DNA of 64,000 nucleotides, taken from Streptomyces sp. CMB-StM0423 (GTDB taxonomy: Bacteria; Actinomycetota; Actinomycetes; Streptomycetales; Streptomycetaceae). Below the pieces are notes generated by a model. It did not search any database. It was not told where the DNA came from and was given only the letters and a program-made list of their open reading frames with translations. Location: contig NZ_CP025407.1 of the NCBI RefSeq assembly GCF_002847285.1, positions 6,823,001 through 6,887,000 on the forward strand, read 5' to 3'. Positions 25,981 through 35,167 of the stretch are shown here, piece by piece (within the stretch, counting starts at the first letter, position 1; every line of letters starts with the position of its first letter). The position numbers and the translations under genes were made by a program.

Positions 25981-25996
25981 ATTGGTCTAGGCCAAT
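25981..25996. promoter_or_regulatory. DasR-responsive element (dre), distal
   Basis: ATTGGTCTAGGCCAAT matches the dre consensus with one mismatch. It lies 67 bases from the proximal site (centre to centre), about 215 bases upstream of the GH20 start and 318 bases before dnaE2. An odd palindrome, GAATTTAAAATTC (25931-25943), sits between the two sites. Confidence 0.75.
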
Positions 25997-26244
25997 CGGG
26001 AGGAGTGCGGTACGGGCGGAGGGTGGCGGCCGGCGCCGGCGGTCGCGCACCGGCGTCCGCCGCTCGGCTCACCCCGCGCCGGGCGAGTGACGAATCTCAT
26101 GCGCGGGCGCCCGCGCCTCCAACTCGCCTGCCCGGCCGCGGAGATGGCGGAAAGCGCGGCACCGGCGGCCTTCGCGACGCCTCCGAGCTGGGGGATTGCG
26201 CGATCCGGGGCGTTCGCCTGCCGGGCTTGCGGGAGCTAGGGTAT

Positions 26245-26260
26245 TCGAACGAACGTACGA
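26245..26260. promoter_or_regulatory. LexA (SOS) box of the dnaE2 operon
   Basis: TCGAACGAACGTACGA matches the Gram-positive/actinobacterial SOS box TCGAAC-N4-GTTCGA with one mismatch in the second half. It lies 54 bases upstream of the dnaE2 start, overlapping the likely promoter. DNA damage would lift LexA repression. Confidence 0.8.
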
Positions 26261-26313
26261 GAGGACCGGTCGGGATAAAAGGCCGAAATGGGGTGGAGTG
26301 ATGGAGGTGCGGC

Positions 26314-29300
26314 ATGGTGGGCTTCGCCCACGTGCACGTCGCGTCCGGTTACTCCGTCCGCTACGGCGCCGCCCACCCCGAACACCTCGTCAGGCGCGCC
26401 GCCGAGCGCGGCATGGGAGCCCTCGCGCTGACCGACCGGGACACCGTCACCGGTGCCGTCCGGTTCGTACGGGCCTGCGCCGAGGCCGGGGTCAGGCCGG
26501 TGCTGGGCGTCGATCTGGCGGTGGCGGGCGCGGCACCGCCGCCGCCCGCGCTGCGGCGGCGCACCCCGGCGCGGGGCGGTGGCCACGTGGCCGAGCCGCC
26601 GCTGCGGTTCGTGCTGCTCGCGCGGGGCAGGGCCGGGTGGGCGCGGCTGTGCCGCATCGTGTCCGCCGCCCATGCGGGTGCGACCGGCGGCAGCCCGCCG
26701 GTGGTGCCGTGGGAGGCGCTGCGCGAGCACGGCGGCCCCGGTCTGGTGGCCCTGCTCGGGCCGCTCTCCGAGCCGGCGCGGGCGCTGGCGGTGGGGCGGG
26801 AGGACGTCGCGGCGAGGCTGCTCGCGCCCTGGCGGGAGGTCTTCGGGGCCGGGCTCCGGCTGGAGGCCGTCGCCCACAAGCGCGCGGGTCTCGGACCCGG
26901 GTCGCTGCGCCTCGCCGCCCGCACCCTGGCGCTGGGCGACCGCACAGGCACGACCGTCGTGCTCTCCAACGCCGTCCGCTACGCCGACCCCGGCCAGCAC
27001 CGGCTCGCGGACGTCCTGGACGCCGCGCGGCTGCTGCGGCCGATCGACTGGCGCCGGCTGGACAGCGGGCAGCGCTGGCTCAAGGGCGAGCGGGCGATGG
27101 CGGCGGTCGCGCGGCTGGTCGCCGAGTGCGCCGGAGCGGGCGTACGGCGCGCGCGCCGCCTGATGGCGGACACCGCCGCGACGGCCGCCGCGTGCACGAT
27201 CGACCCCGCGGCGGACCTCGGGCTGGGCCGGCCGCACTTCCCGGAGCCGGCGCTCTTCGGCGCCGGGCCCGGGGCGGACGGCGCCGCGCGGCTGCTGCGC
27301 CGGCAGTGCGAGGCAGGCATGGCCCGGCGCGGCCTCGACCGCGACCCCGAGGCCCGTATCCGACTGGACGAGGAGCTGGAAGCGATCTCCACACTCCGCT
27401 ACGACTCGTACTTCCTCGCCGTCGGCCAGGTCGTGGCCGACATCCGGGCCAAGGGCATCCGGGTCGCCGCCCGCGGCTCCGGCGCCGGCTCGCTGGTCTG
27501 CCACGTCCTGGACATCGCCACGGCCAACCCCCTCGACCACCGGCTGCTGTTCGAGCGCTTCCTGAGCGTACGGCGCAAGTCGCTGCCCGACATCGACATC
27601 GACGTGGAGTCGGCCCGCCGGCTGGAGTGCTACGACGTGATCTTCGACCGGTTCGGCAAGGAACGGGTGGCGGTCACCGCGATGCCCGAGACCTACCGGG
27701 CCCGCAGGGCGCTGCGGGACGCCGGTCTCGCCCTCGGCATCGCGCCCGCCGACGTCGACCGGATCGCCAAGAGCTTCCCGCACCTGCGGGCCGCCGACAT
27801 CACCGGCGCCCTCGCCGAACTGCCGGAACTGCGGCAACTGGCCGCCGAGGCACACCGGTACGGCCCGCTGTGGGAGCTCGCGGAAGGTCTCGACGCCCTC
27901 GTCCACGGCATGGCCATGCACCCCTGCGGCGTGGTCATCAGCGACGCCACCCTCCTGGACCGGCTGCCGGTGCAGCCCACCCCGCAGGGCGACTACCCCA
28001 TGGCGATGGCCGCGAAGGAGGAGATCGAGGACCTCGGCAACATCAAACTCGACGTCCTGGGCGTACGCATGCAGTCCGCGATGGCCCACGCCGTCGCCGA
28101 GATCGAGCAGGCCACGGGCAACCGCATCGACCTGGACGACCCCGAACAGGTGCCGCTCGACGACGTCTTCGCGTTCAAGCTCATCCAGGACAGCGAGACC
28201 CTGGGCCTGTTCCAACTGGAGTCCCCCGGCCAGCAGGACCTGCTCTCCCGGCTCAAGCCCCGCGACCCGCAGGACGTCATCGCGGACATCAGCCTCTTCC
28301 GCCCGGGCCCTGTCGCCGGCGGCATGCCCGAGCGCTACGTCGCCGCCCGCCACGGCGGCACACCCGAGTACGCCCATCCGGACCTCGAACCGGTGCTCTC
28401 CGACACGTACGGCGTGACCATCTGGCACGAGCAGATCATCGAGACCTTCCGGGTGATGACCGGATGCGACCGGGCCCTGGGGGAGATCGCCCGGCGCGCG
28501 CTCGGGGACGAGAAGCGGCTGCCCGGGATCAGGGACTGGTTCCACCGGCGGGCGCGGGCGCGCGGCTACACCACGGCCGTACGGGACGAGGTCTGGAAGA
28601 CCGTCGCGGCCTTCGGCGCCTACGGCTTCTGCCGGGCCCACGCGGTCGCCTTCGCCGTCCCCGCGCTGCAGAGCGCCTGGCTCAAGGCGCACTACCCGGC
28701 GTTCCTGCTGGCCGGCCTCCTCGAACACGACCCCGGCATGTGGCCCAAGCGCGTCCTCGTCGCCGACGCCCGCCGGCGCGGCGTCCCCCTCCTGCCCGTC
28801 GACGTCAATCACTCCAAGGTGGAGCACACCGTGGAGAAGAGCGACACGGACCGGTGGGGGGTGCGGCTCGCGCTGGCCGCGGTGCACGGCATCAGCGAGG
28901 ACGAGGGCGTACGGATCGAGGAGGGGCAGCCCTACGCGTCGCTGTCGGATTTCTGGCAGCGGGCCCGGCCCAGCAGGCCGGTCGCCGAGCGCCTGGCCCG
29001 GATCGGTGCCCTCGACGGCCTCGGCGGTCCCGGCGACGGCCGCTCCACCCGCCGCGACCTCCTCCTCCAGATCGACGAGCTGCACCGGCAGTCCCGGGCC
29101 CGCTTCGCGGCCGACGGCCAACTGCCCCTCGGCGCGGACGCGGTCGGCGGTACGGAGCCGAGCGGGCTGCCGGAGATGACCGGCCGCGAGACCCTGGGCG
29201 CCGAACTCGACACCCTCGGCATCGACGTCTCCAGGCACCTGATGGAACACCACCACCGGCTGCTGCGCGAGATCGGCGCGACCGACGCGGCCCACCTCGC

Positions 29301-29775
29301 CGGCCTGCGCCCCGGGCAGCAGGTGCTCGTCGCCGGCGTGCGGGCCTCCACCCAGACCCCGCCGATCGCCAGCGGCAAGCGCGTCATCTTCGTCACGCTG
29401 GAGGACGGCTCCGGCCTGGTCGACCTGGCGTTCTTCGAGGACTCCCACCCGGCCTGCGCACACACCGTCTTCCACAGCGGCCTGCTGCTGGTGCGCGGCA
29501 CGGTCCAGGTGCGCGGCACCCGCCGCACCGTCGTCGGCACCATGGCCTGGGACCTGGACCGGATCGCCGCCGCCCGCCGCGACGACGGCCCCGAGGCCGC
29601 GCTCGCCCTCCTGGGCGAGGACCGGCCGCACCCGACGCCGGCCCAGCCCGGCCGCACCCTGACCGACGGCACCGCCGGCGCCCGCCTGCACCCGTACGCC
29701 GACCTGCAGCCCGCCGGCAGCCGGTCGGCCGACCTGAAGAAGTTCGGCCACCGCAGCCCGGGGAGCGCGGGATGA
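26314..29775 (+). CDS. dnaE2: Error-prone DNA polymerase III alpha subunit (DnaE2 type)
   Basis: A 1153-residue C-family polymerase for damage-tolerant synthesis. An N-terminal PHP domain (about 1-230) begins FAHVHVASGYS; the first two metal His remain but the next expected ligand is replaced, so nuclease or proofreading activity is doubtful. The polymerase core has the catalytic Asp pair in LPDIDIDVES (near residues 426-430) and the third Asp in IKLDVLG (near 580). A helix-hairpin-helix region and an OB fold (GKRVIFVTLEDGSGLVDL) follow. An ATGA overlap couples it to the Y-family gene, and the SOS box lies just upstream. A 1171-codon frame opposite is a shadow. Confidence 0.92.
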   Translation: MVGFAHVHVASGYSVRYGAAHPEHLVRRAAERGMGALALTDRDTVTGAVRFVRACAEAGVRPVLGVDLAVAGAAPPPPALRRRTPARGGGHVAEPPLRFVLLARGRAGWARLCRIVSAAHAGATGGSPPVVPWEALREHGGPGLVALLGPLSEPARALAVGREDVAARLLAPWREVFGAGLRLEAVAHKRAGLGPGSLRLAARTLALGDRTGTTVVLSNAVRYADPGQHRLADVLDAARLLRPIDWRRLDSGQRWLKGERAMAAVARLVAECAGAGVRRARRLMADTAATAAACTIDPAADLGLGRPHFPEPALFGAGPGADGAARLLRRQCEAGMARRGLDRDPEARIRLDEELEAISTLRYDSYFLAVGQVVADIRAKGIRVAARGSGAGSLVCHVLDIATANPLDHRLLFERFLSVRRKSLPDIDIDVESARRLECYDVIFDRFGKERVAVTAMPETYRARRALRDAGLALGIAPADVDRIAKSFPHLRAADITGALAELPELRQLAAEAHRYGPLWELAEGLDALVHGMAMHPCGVVISDATLLDRLPVQPTPQGDYPMAMAAKEEIEDLGNIKLDVLGVRMQSAMAHAVAEIEQATGNRIDLDDPEQVPLDDVFAFKLIQDSETLGLFQLESPGQQDLLSRLKPRDPQDVIADISLFRPGPVAGGMPERYVAARHGGTPEYAHPDLEPVLSDTYGVTIWHEQIIETFRVMTGCDRALGEIARRALGDEKRLPGIRDWFHRRARARGYTTAVRDEVWKTVAAFGAYGFCRAHAVAFAVPALQSAWLKAHYPAFLLAGLLEHDPGMWPKRVLVADARRRGVPLLPVDVNHSKVEHTVEKSDTDRWGVRLALAAVHGISEDEGVRIEEGQPYASLSDFWQRARPSRPVAERLARIGALDGLGGPGDGRSTRRDLLLQIDELHRQSRARFAADGQLPLGADAVGGTEPSGLPEMTGRETLGAELDTLGIDVSRHLMEHHHRLLREIGATDAAHLAGLRPGQQVLVAGVRASTQTPPIASGKRVIFVTLEDGSGLVDLAFFEDSHPACAHTVFHSGLLLVRGTVQVRGTRRTVVGTMAWDLDRIAAARRDDGPEAALALLGEDRPHPTPAQPGRTLTDGTAGARLHPYADLQPAGSRSADLKKFGHRSPGSAG

Positions 29776-30797
29776 CCGCCCGCCGACGGCACATCGCGCA
29801 CCTCCATCTGCACGCCTCGCTGGGCGAGGAGCAGTACGCGGACATCGTCGAGCTGATGGGCGGCGTCACGCCCCACGTCCAGGAGATGCCGCCGGACGCC
29901 GTCCAGCTCGATCTGACGTCCGCGCTCCGGTACTTCGACCTGTCGGCCTACGACGCGGTCCAGCTCGTGAAGATGAGGCTGAAGGCCCTCTACGGCATCG
30001 ACAGCAGCGCAGGACTCGCGGGCAACCGCATGCTCGCGGCCATGGCGGCCGACGCGTCCGCGCCCGGGGACACCACCAGCGTGCCCACGGGGCGGGCGGC
30101 GGAGTGGCTGTACCCGCGCCCGGTCGCCGCCCTGCCCGGGGTCGGCCGCGCGACCGCGGAGAAGCTCGCCCGGTACGGCCTGCACACCGTCGGGCAGATC
30201 ACGGACCTGCCCGCGGTGACCCTGCAGCGGCTCCTCGGCGTCAGCCAGGCCCGCCTGCTCGGCGACCGCGCCCGCGGCTACGACCCGCGCCCGGTCACCC
30301 CCGCGGAACCGGCGGCCTCCCTGGCGGCGGAGCTGGTGCTGGACGCCGACTGCCTCGATCCCGTACGGCACCACAGAGCCGTCCTGGGGCTCGCCGAGCG
30401 GATCGGCCAGCGGCTGCGCGGGGAGGGGCAGGTCGCGGGCCGCGTCACCCTCGTGGTGAGGTATGCCGACCGCAGCTCCACCACGCGGACCCGGGCCATC
30501 GCCGAACCCACTGATCATTCACCCGCAGTCGCCGCCACCGCCCTCGGCCTGCTGGCCGCCTTCGGGCTGCAGCGGGCCCGGGTACGGGCGTACGCGCTCC
30601 GCGCCGACCACCTGCTGCCGGCGGCCGGCGCGTACCGCCAGCTCTCGCTGGGCCCCGGCGACGTCCGCGCCCGCCGCGCCGAGGCCGCCGCGGACCGGGC
30701 CCGCCGGCGCTTCGGCCCCGAGGCCGTCAGGCCGGCCACCCTGGCGGCGGCGGAGCCGCCCGCGGCGGGGTGGGAGGAGCGGGCGCGGGGCAGGTGA
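29772..30797 (+). CDS. N-truncated Y-family polymerase-like protein (ImuB-like)
   Basis: A 341-residue relative of DinB/ImuB that lacks the first catalytic block. The expected N-terminal palm with the DxD-FFASVE motif (about 80-90 residues) is missing. The second site, normally S-x-DE, aligns with PPDAVQLDLT, so the Glu is gone. A helix-hairpin-helix (ALPGVGRATAEKLARYGL) and a little-finger domain remain. RQLSLGPGD near residue 304 resembles a beta-clamp binding QLxLF motif. It cannot polymerise by itself and probably adapts DnaE2 to the clamp, as ImuB does in mycobacteria. No imuA homologue is present. Confidence 0.8.
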   Translation: MTARRRHIAHLHLHASLGEEQYADIVELMGGVTPHVQEMPPDAVQLDLTSALRYFDLSAYDAVQLVKMRLKALYGIDSSAGLAGNRMLAAMAADASAPGDTTSVPTGRAAEWLYPRPVAALPGVGRATAEKLARYGLHTVGQITDLPAVTLQRLLGVSQARLLGDRARGYDPRPVTPAEPAASLAAELVLDADCLDPVRHHRAVLGLAERIGQRLRGEGQVAGRVTLVVRYADRSSTTRTRAIAEPTDHSPAVAATALGLLAAFGLQRARVRAYALRADHLLPAAGAYRQLSLGPGDVRARRAEAAADRARRRFGPEAVRPATLAAAEPPAAGWEERARGR

Positions 30798-30810
30798 CGG
30801 GCGGGCGCGG

Positions 30811-32382
30811 TCAGTCGCCCAGGGCGCGCTTGAGGACCTTGCCCATGTCGTTGCGGGGGAGGGCGTCGAGGAAGTGGATCTTGCGGGGGCGCTTGTGCGG
30901 GGCCAGGTGGTCGGCCACGTACGACGACAGCTCCGCGGCGGGCGGGGCCGCACCGTCCGGGACCACCCAGGCGACGATGCGCTCGCCCAGGTCCGGGTCC
31001 GGCTCGGCGGTGACCGCCGCCTCGGCGACGGCCGGGTGCTCCAGCAGCGCGTTCTCGATCTCCCCGGCGCCGATCTTGTAGCCGCCGGACTTGATGAGAT
31101 CGGTGGCGCGGCGGCCGACGATGCGGAAGCGGCCGGCCGCGTCCCGTACGGCCATGTCGCCGGTGCGGAACCAGCCGTCGCGGAAGGCGGCCGCCGTCGC
31201 CTCGGGGCGGTTGAGGTAGCCGGTGAAGAGGTTCGGGCCGCGGACCTCGATCTCGCCGACCGTCTCCCCGTCGTACGCGGTGAGTTCGGCCCCCGCGTCG
31301 TCGACGAGCCGGGCGGCGACGGACGGCAGGGGCACGCCGACGCTGCCGGTGGCGTCCGGGTCGCCGGGGCGGACGCTGGTGTTCATCAGCGTCTCCGTCA
31401 TGCCGTAGCGCTCCACGACCCGGCGGCCGGTCGCGGCGGTGAGCCGGCGGTGGTCGGCCACCGGCAGCGCGGCGGAGCCGGAGACCAGCAGCCGGGCGCG
31501 GGTGAGGGCGGCGGCCAGGGGCGTACCGGACTGCGTCCCGGGTGCGGCCGCCTGCTCGGCGTCGAGGGCGCCGGCCAGCCGGTGGTACATCGTCGGCACC
31601 CCGAACAGCATCGTGCCGCCCGCGGCCAGCGCCGCCGCCGCCGTCTCGGGCGCGAACCGCCCCACGTGGTGCACGCCGCCGCCGCGGCGCAGCGGGCCCA
31701 GCACGCCGAGGACCAGCCCGTGCACGTGGAACAGCGGCAGCGCGTGCACCACCGTGTCCCGTTCGGTCCAGCCCCAGACCTCCGCGAGGTCGTCGAGGGT
31801 CGCGGCCAGCGCCCGCTGCGGCAGGACGACACCCTTGGGCGGCCCGGTCGTGCCGGAGGTGTAGACGACGAGCCCGGGGGTGCCGGGGCCGGGGGAGGCG
31901 GTGCCGGGCGGCGTGGGTGCGGTCGTGGGTGTGGTCGTGGGCCGGGAGGTCGCGGACCCGGGTCCGGCACCGGGGGTCCCGGGGACCACCGCCACGTCCA
32001 CCCGCGCCACCCCCGCCAGTGCCTCCGGCAGCTCCGCCCCGGGCGCCGCGAGCACCAGCTCAGGTTCGCTGTCGGTCACGATGTGCGCCAGTTCCCGCAC
32101 CCCGGTACGGGGGTTGAGCGGCACCGCCGCCACGCCCGCCACCAGCGCCGCCGTCACCGCCACCGCGGTCGCGGGCTCCGGCGTCGCCCAGACCGCCACC
32201 CGCCGGGCGCCTCCCAGCCGCCGGGCGACGCCGTCCGCCGCCGCGGCCAGCTCGCCGTACGTCAGGACGGTGCCGCCGAAGCGCAGCGCGACCCGCTCCG
32301 GTGCGGCACGCAGCGCAGGGAACAGCTCCCACGCCGCCGCCTGCGCCGCCCCGGACTCCCGCGACTCTTCCGTCTCCCGCAT
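30811..32382 (-). CDS. matB: Malonyl-CoA synthetase (acyl-CoA synthetase)
   Basis: A cytoplasmic AMP-forming ligase that makes malonyl- or methylmalonyl-CoA from the free acid, ATP and CoA. The 523 residues carry the adenylation motifs YTSGTTGPPKGVVL, RYGMTETLMNTS, GWFRTGDMAVRDAAG and IKSGGYKIGAGEIENALLEHP, and the Lys of PRNDMGKVLK. The whole resembles Streptomyces coelicolor MatB closely, including FGVPTMYHRL. An Ala/Pro/Thr insertion (about 130-160) precedes the P-loop. The start is ATG 32382 or the GTG two codons upstream; GGAGGAAGG serves either. No malonyl-CoA decarboxylase or transporter gene is adjacent. Confidence 0.9.
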   Translation of the reverse strand: MRETEESRESGAAQAAAWELFPALRAAPERVALRFGGTVLTYGELAAAADGVARRLGGARRVAVWATPEPATAVAVTAALVAGVAAVPLNPRTGVRELAHIVTDSEPELVLAAPGAELPEALAGVARVDVAVVPGTPGAGPGSATSRPTTTPTTAPTPPGTASPGPGTPGLVVYTSGTTGPPKGVVLPQRALAATLDDLAEVWGWTERDTVVHALPLFHVHGLVLGVLGPLRRGGGVHHVGRFAPETAAAALAAGGTMLFGVPTMYHRLAGALDAEQAAAPGTQSGTPLAAALTRARLLVSGSAALPVADHRRLTAATGRRVVERYGMTETLMNTSVRPGDPDATGSVGVPLPSVAARLVDDAGAELTAYDGETVGEIEVRGPNLFTGYLNRPEATAAAFRDGWFRTGDMAVRDAAGRFRIVGRRATDLIKSGGYKIGAGEIENALLEHPAVAEAAVTAEPDPDLGERIVAWVVPDGAAPPAAELSSYVADHLAPHKRPRKIHFLDALPRNDMGKVLKRALGD

Positions 32383-32727
32383 CCCCACGACGCCTTCCTC
32401 CCCCTCAGCCCCGCGCCGCACCCTGCTGCCGCGCCTCCGCGGAGGCACCGTAACCCGTAGCCGCGACCGCGGCCTTGCGTACGAGCGTATGCCGCGGGGG
32501 CGGCCGTGGCGGAGCTGCCGGGGCGGGACCGGCTCCGGGCCCTCCGAGGGCGGCAACGCTCGGAGCAGGGACGGGACGGAAGCGTCCGGCGGAGATGCAC
32601 GGCGCGTCGACGACCGGCACCTCCGGCCGTCCGCAGGCCATGCGGAAACGCCGCGCCGCCCGTACGGCCCGTATCGGCCCGTCGGGCGGCGCGGCGTCCC
32701 CGGTCTCCGGTGCCCCTGCGGCAGCCC
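32383..32727. other. Gap between copA and matB
   Basis: These 345 bases separate two genes read in the same direction. They hold the copA terminator hairpin and presumably the matB promoter; I see no gene. Open frames here are shadows or extensions of neighbours. Confidence 0.4.
32649..32696. terminator. Hairpin terminator after copA
   Basis: CGCCGCGCCGCCCG pairs perfectly over 14 bp with CGGGCGGCGCGGCG across a 20-base loop, 32-79 bases downstream of the copA stop. Confidence 0.65.
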
Positions 32728-34995
32728 TCAGCCCAGCGGGCGGAAGCGCCGCAGCCGGAGGCTGTTGGCGACCACCGAGACGGAGGAGAAGGCCATCGCC
32801 GCGCCCGCGAGCATCGGGTTGAGCAGGCCCGCGGCGGCGAGGGGGAGGGCGGCGGTGTTGTAGCCGAACGCCCAGGCGAGGTTGGTCTTGATGGTGGACA
32901 GGGTGGAGCGGGCGAGCCGGATGGCGTCCGGTGCGGCCCGCAGGTCGCCGGTGACCAGGGTGAGGTCCGCGGCCTCGATCGCGGCGTCGGTGCCGGTGCC
33001 GATGGCCAGGCCCAGGTCGGCCTGGGCGAGGGCGGCGGCGTCGTTGACGCCGTCCCCGACCATCGCGACCGTACGGCCCTCGGCCTGCAGCCGCTTGACC
33101 GCGTCGACCTTGTCCTCGGGGAGGACTTCCGCGATGACCTCCTCGATGCCGACCTCGGCGGCGACGGTCTTCGCGACGGCCGTGTTGTCGCCGGTGAGCA
33201 GGATCGGGGTCAGCCCGAGGTCCCGCAGCCGCTTGATGGCCTGCGTGCTGGTGGGCTTGACCGCGTCGGCGACTTCGAGCAGGGCGCGGGCCTCGCCGTC
33301 CCAGGCGACCGCGATCGCGGTGCGCCCGGCCTGCTCGGACCGCTCCTTGGCCGCGGTGAGTTCGGCGGGCAGCGTGATCGCCCACTCCGCGAGGAGCTGC
33401 TGCCGCCCGACGAGGACCGCGTGGCCCTCGACGATGCCCTGGACGCCGAGCCCGGGCACGTTGGCGAAGTCCTCGGGCACCGGCAGCGTACCGAGGCGGT
33501 CGGTCGCCGCCGCGGCCACCGCCCGGGCGATGGGGTGCTCGGAGGCGTGCTCCAGTGCGCCCGCAAGCCGCAGCACCGTCTCCTCGTCCTCGCCGCCCGC
33601 GGTGTGCAGGGCGTGCAGGGCCATGGTGCCGGTGGTCACGGTGCCGGTCTTGTCCAGGACGACGGTGTCGACCTTGCGGGTCGACTCCAGCACCTCGGGG
33701 CCCTTGATCAGGATGCCGAGCTGCGCGCCGCGTCCGGTGCCGACCATGAGGGCGGTCGGGGTGGCCAGGCCGAGGGCGCAGGGGCAGGCGATGATCAGCA
33801 CGGCGACCGCGGCGGTGAACGCGGCGGCGATCCCGTCGCCCGTACCGAGCCAGAAGCCGAGCGTCCCCAGGGACAGGGCGATGACGACGGGCACGAAGAT
33901 GCCGGAGATCCGGTCCGCGAGCCGCTGCACGGCGGCCTTGCCGTTCTGGGCGTCCTCGACCAGGCGGGCCATCCGCGCCAGTTGGGTGTCCGAGCCGACC
34001 CGGGTGGCCTCCACGACCAGCCGGCCGCCGGCGTTGACGGTGGCGCCGGTGACGGCGTCGCCCACGGTGACCTCCACCGGCACGGACTCGCCGGTGAGCA
34101 TCGAGGCGTCGACGGCGGAGGCGCCCTCGACGACGGTGCCGTCGGTGGCGATCTTCTCGCCGGGCCGGACCACGAAGCGGTCACCGACCGCGAGCCGGTC
34201 CACGGGCACCCGCTCCTCGCGGCCGTCCCGCAGCACCGCGACCTCCTTGGCGCCCAGCTCCATCAGCGCGCGCAGCGCCGCGCCCGCCTTCCGCTTGGAC
34301 TTCGCCTCGAAGTACCGTCCGGCGAGGATGAACGTCGTCACGCCGGCCGCGGCTTCGAGGTAGATGTTGCCGGAGCCGTCGCCGCGGGCGATGGTCAGCT
34401 CGAAGGGGTGGGTCATGCCGGGCTCGCCCGCGGTGCCGAAGAACAGCGCCCACAGCGACCACAGGAACGCCGCGGTCGTACCGACCGAGATCAGCGTGTC
34501 CATGGTGGCGGCGCCGTGCCGCGCGTTGGTCCAGGCGGCCTTGTGGAACGGCCAGGCGCCCCAGACCACCACCGGCGCGGCCAGCGTGAGCGAGAGCCAC
34601 TGCCAGTACTCGAACTGCAGGGCAGGGACCATCGCCATCGCGATCACCGGCACCGACAGTGCCAGGGAGCCGAAGAGCCGCTGCCGCAGCGTCCGCAGCT
34701 CGTCCGGCGGGTGCTGCCCGCCGGTGCCGTCCGCCGTACCGTCGCCCGCGGCCGGCCCTGCGGGGGCGGGCGGTGCGGCGCTGTAACCGGTACGTTCGAC
34801 GGTGGCGATCAGGTCGTCGACCGCCACGTCGTCGGCGAAGGTGACCTTGGCCTTCTCGGTGGCGTAGTTGACGGTGGCCTCGACGCCCTCCATGCGGTTG
34901 AGCTTCTTCTCGATCCGTGCGGCGCAGGAGGCGCAGGTCATGCCGCCGATCGCGAGTTCGACCTCGGCCGTCCTGCCAGGCGTGGTGGTGGTCAT
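32728..34995 (-). CDS. copA: Copper-exporting P1B-type ATPase
   Basis: A membrane ATP-driven Cu(I) exporter of 755 residues. The N-terminal heavy-metal domain has GGMTCASCAARIEKKL. The transport site is ACPCALGLATP. Other P-type landmarks are SMLTGESVPV (actuator), VLDKTGTVTTG (phosphorylated Asp), SEHPIARAV and MVGDGVNDAAALAQ. The ATG at 34995 has GAGGAG 5 bases upstream. Its promoter and a CsoR-type operator lie immediately upstream, divergent from a secreted His-rich protein, so it should be induced by copper. Confidence 0.95.
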   Translation of the reverse strand: MTTTTPGRTAEVELAIGGMTCASCAARIEKKLNRMEGVEATVNYATEKAKVTFADDVAVDDLIATVERTGYSAAPPAPAGPAAGDGTADGTGGQHPPDELRTLRQRLFGSLALSVPVIAMAMVPALQFEYWQWLSLTLAAPVVVWGAWPFHKAAWTNARHGAATMDTLISVGTTAAFLWSLWALFFGTAGEPGMTHPFELTIARGDGSGNIYLEAAAGVTTFILAGRYFEAKSKRKAGAALRALMELGAKEVAVLRDGREERVPVDRLAVGDRFVVRPGEKIATDGTVVEGASAVDASMLTGESVPVEVTVGDAVTGATVNAGGRLVVEATRVGSDTQLARMARLVEDAQNGKAAVQRLADRISGIFVPVVIALSLGTLGFWLGTGDGIAAAFTAAVAVLIIACPCALGLATPTALMVGTGRGAQLGILIKGPEVLESTRKVDTVVLDKTGTVTTGTMALHALHTAGGEDEETVLRLAGALEHASEHPIARAVAAAATDRLGTLPVPEDFANVPGLGVQGIVEGHAVLVGRQQLLAEWAITLPAELTAAKERSEQAGRTAIAVAWDGEARALLEVADAVKPTSTQAIKRLRDLGLTPILLTGDNTAVAKTVAAEVGIEEVIAEVLPEDKVDAVKRLQAEGRTVAMVGDGVNDAAALAQADLGLAIGTGTDAAIEAADLTLVTGDLRAAPDAIRLARSTLSTIKTNLAWAFGYNTAALPLAAAGLLNPMLAGAAMAFSSVSVVANSLRLRRFRPLG

Positions 34996-35012
34996 CACTG
35001 CTCCTCGTGGCT

Positions 35013-35029
35013 ATACCCCCAGGGGGTAT
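35013..35029. promoter_or_regulatory. CsoR-type operator, copA side
   Basis: ATACCCCCAGGGGGTAT is a perfect inverted repeat of the kind bound by the copper repressor CsoR. It lies between the copA promoter and its start codon, so bound repressor would block elongation or clearance. Confidence 0.8.
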
Positions 35030-35046
35030 TAGATCCTTCGACATCA

Positions 35047-35075
35047 TGTATACCCCTGACCCGTATCCATTGCAA
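35047..35075 (-). promoter_or_regulatory. copA promoter
   Basis: On the minus strand TTGCAA (35075-35070) and TATACA (35052-35047) are spaced by 17 bases. An extra operator half (ATACCCC) overlaps the -10. Confidence 0.65.
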
Positions 35076-35088
35076 GCGGCGCCCTCGC

Positions 35089-35116
35089 TTGACTTTATAC
35101 CCCCAGGGGGTATTGT
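35089..35116 (+). promoter_or_regulatory. Promoter of the secreted His-rich protein
   Basis: TTGACT (35089-35094) and TATTGT (35111-35116) are spaced by 16 bases, with the second CsoR-type palindrome filling the spacer. Confidence 0.6.
35097..35113. promoter_or_regulatory. CsoR-type operator, His-rich protein side
   Basis: An exact second copy of the 17-bp palindrome at 35013-35029, 84 bases away, between the -35 and -10 of the rightward promoter. Copper control of both divergent genes is the simplest reading. Confidence 0.8.
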
Positions 35117-35167
35117 CGCCAGTATCGAGGCCGGTCGCAGCGACGGGCCGACCGAGAGGAGCGAGCG

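Noticed and set aside
26236..29751. A 1171-codon open frame on the minus strand opposite dnaE2
   Set aside because: It mirrors the third-position GC bias of dnaE2, has Gly/Arg/Val/Asp-rich low complexity throughout and no domain. It is a shadow frame.
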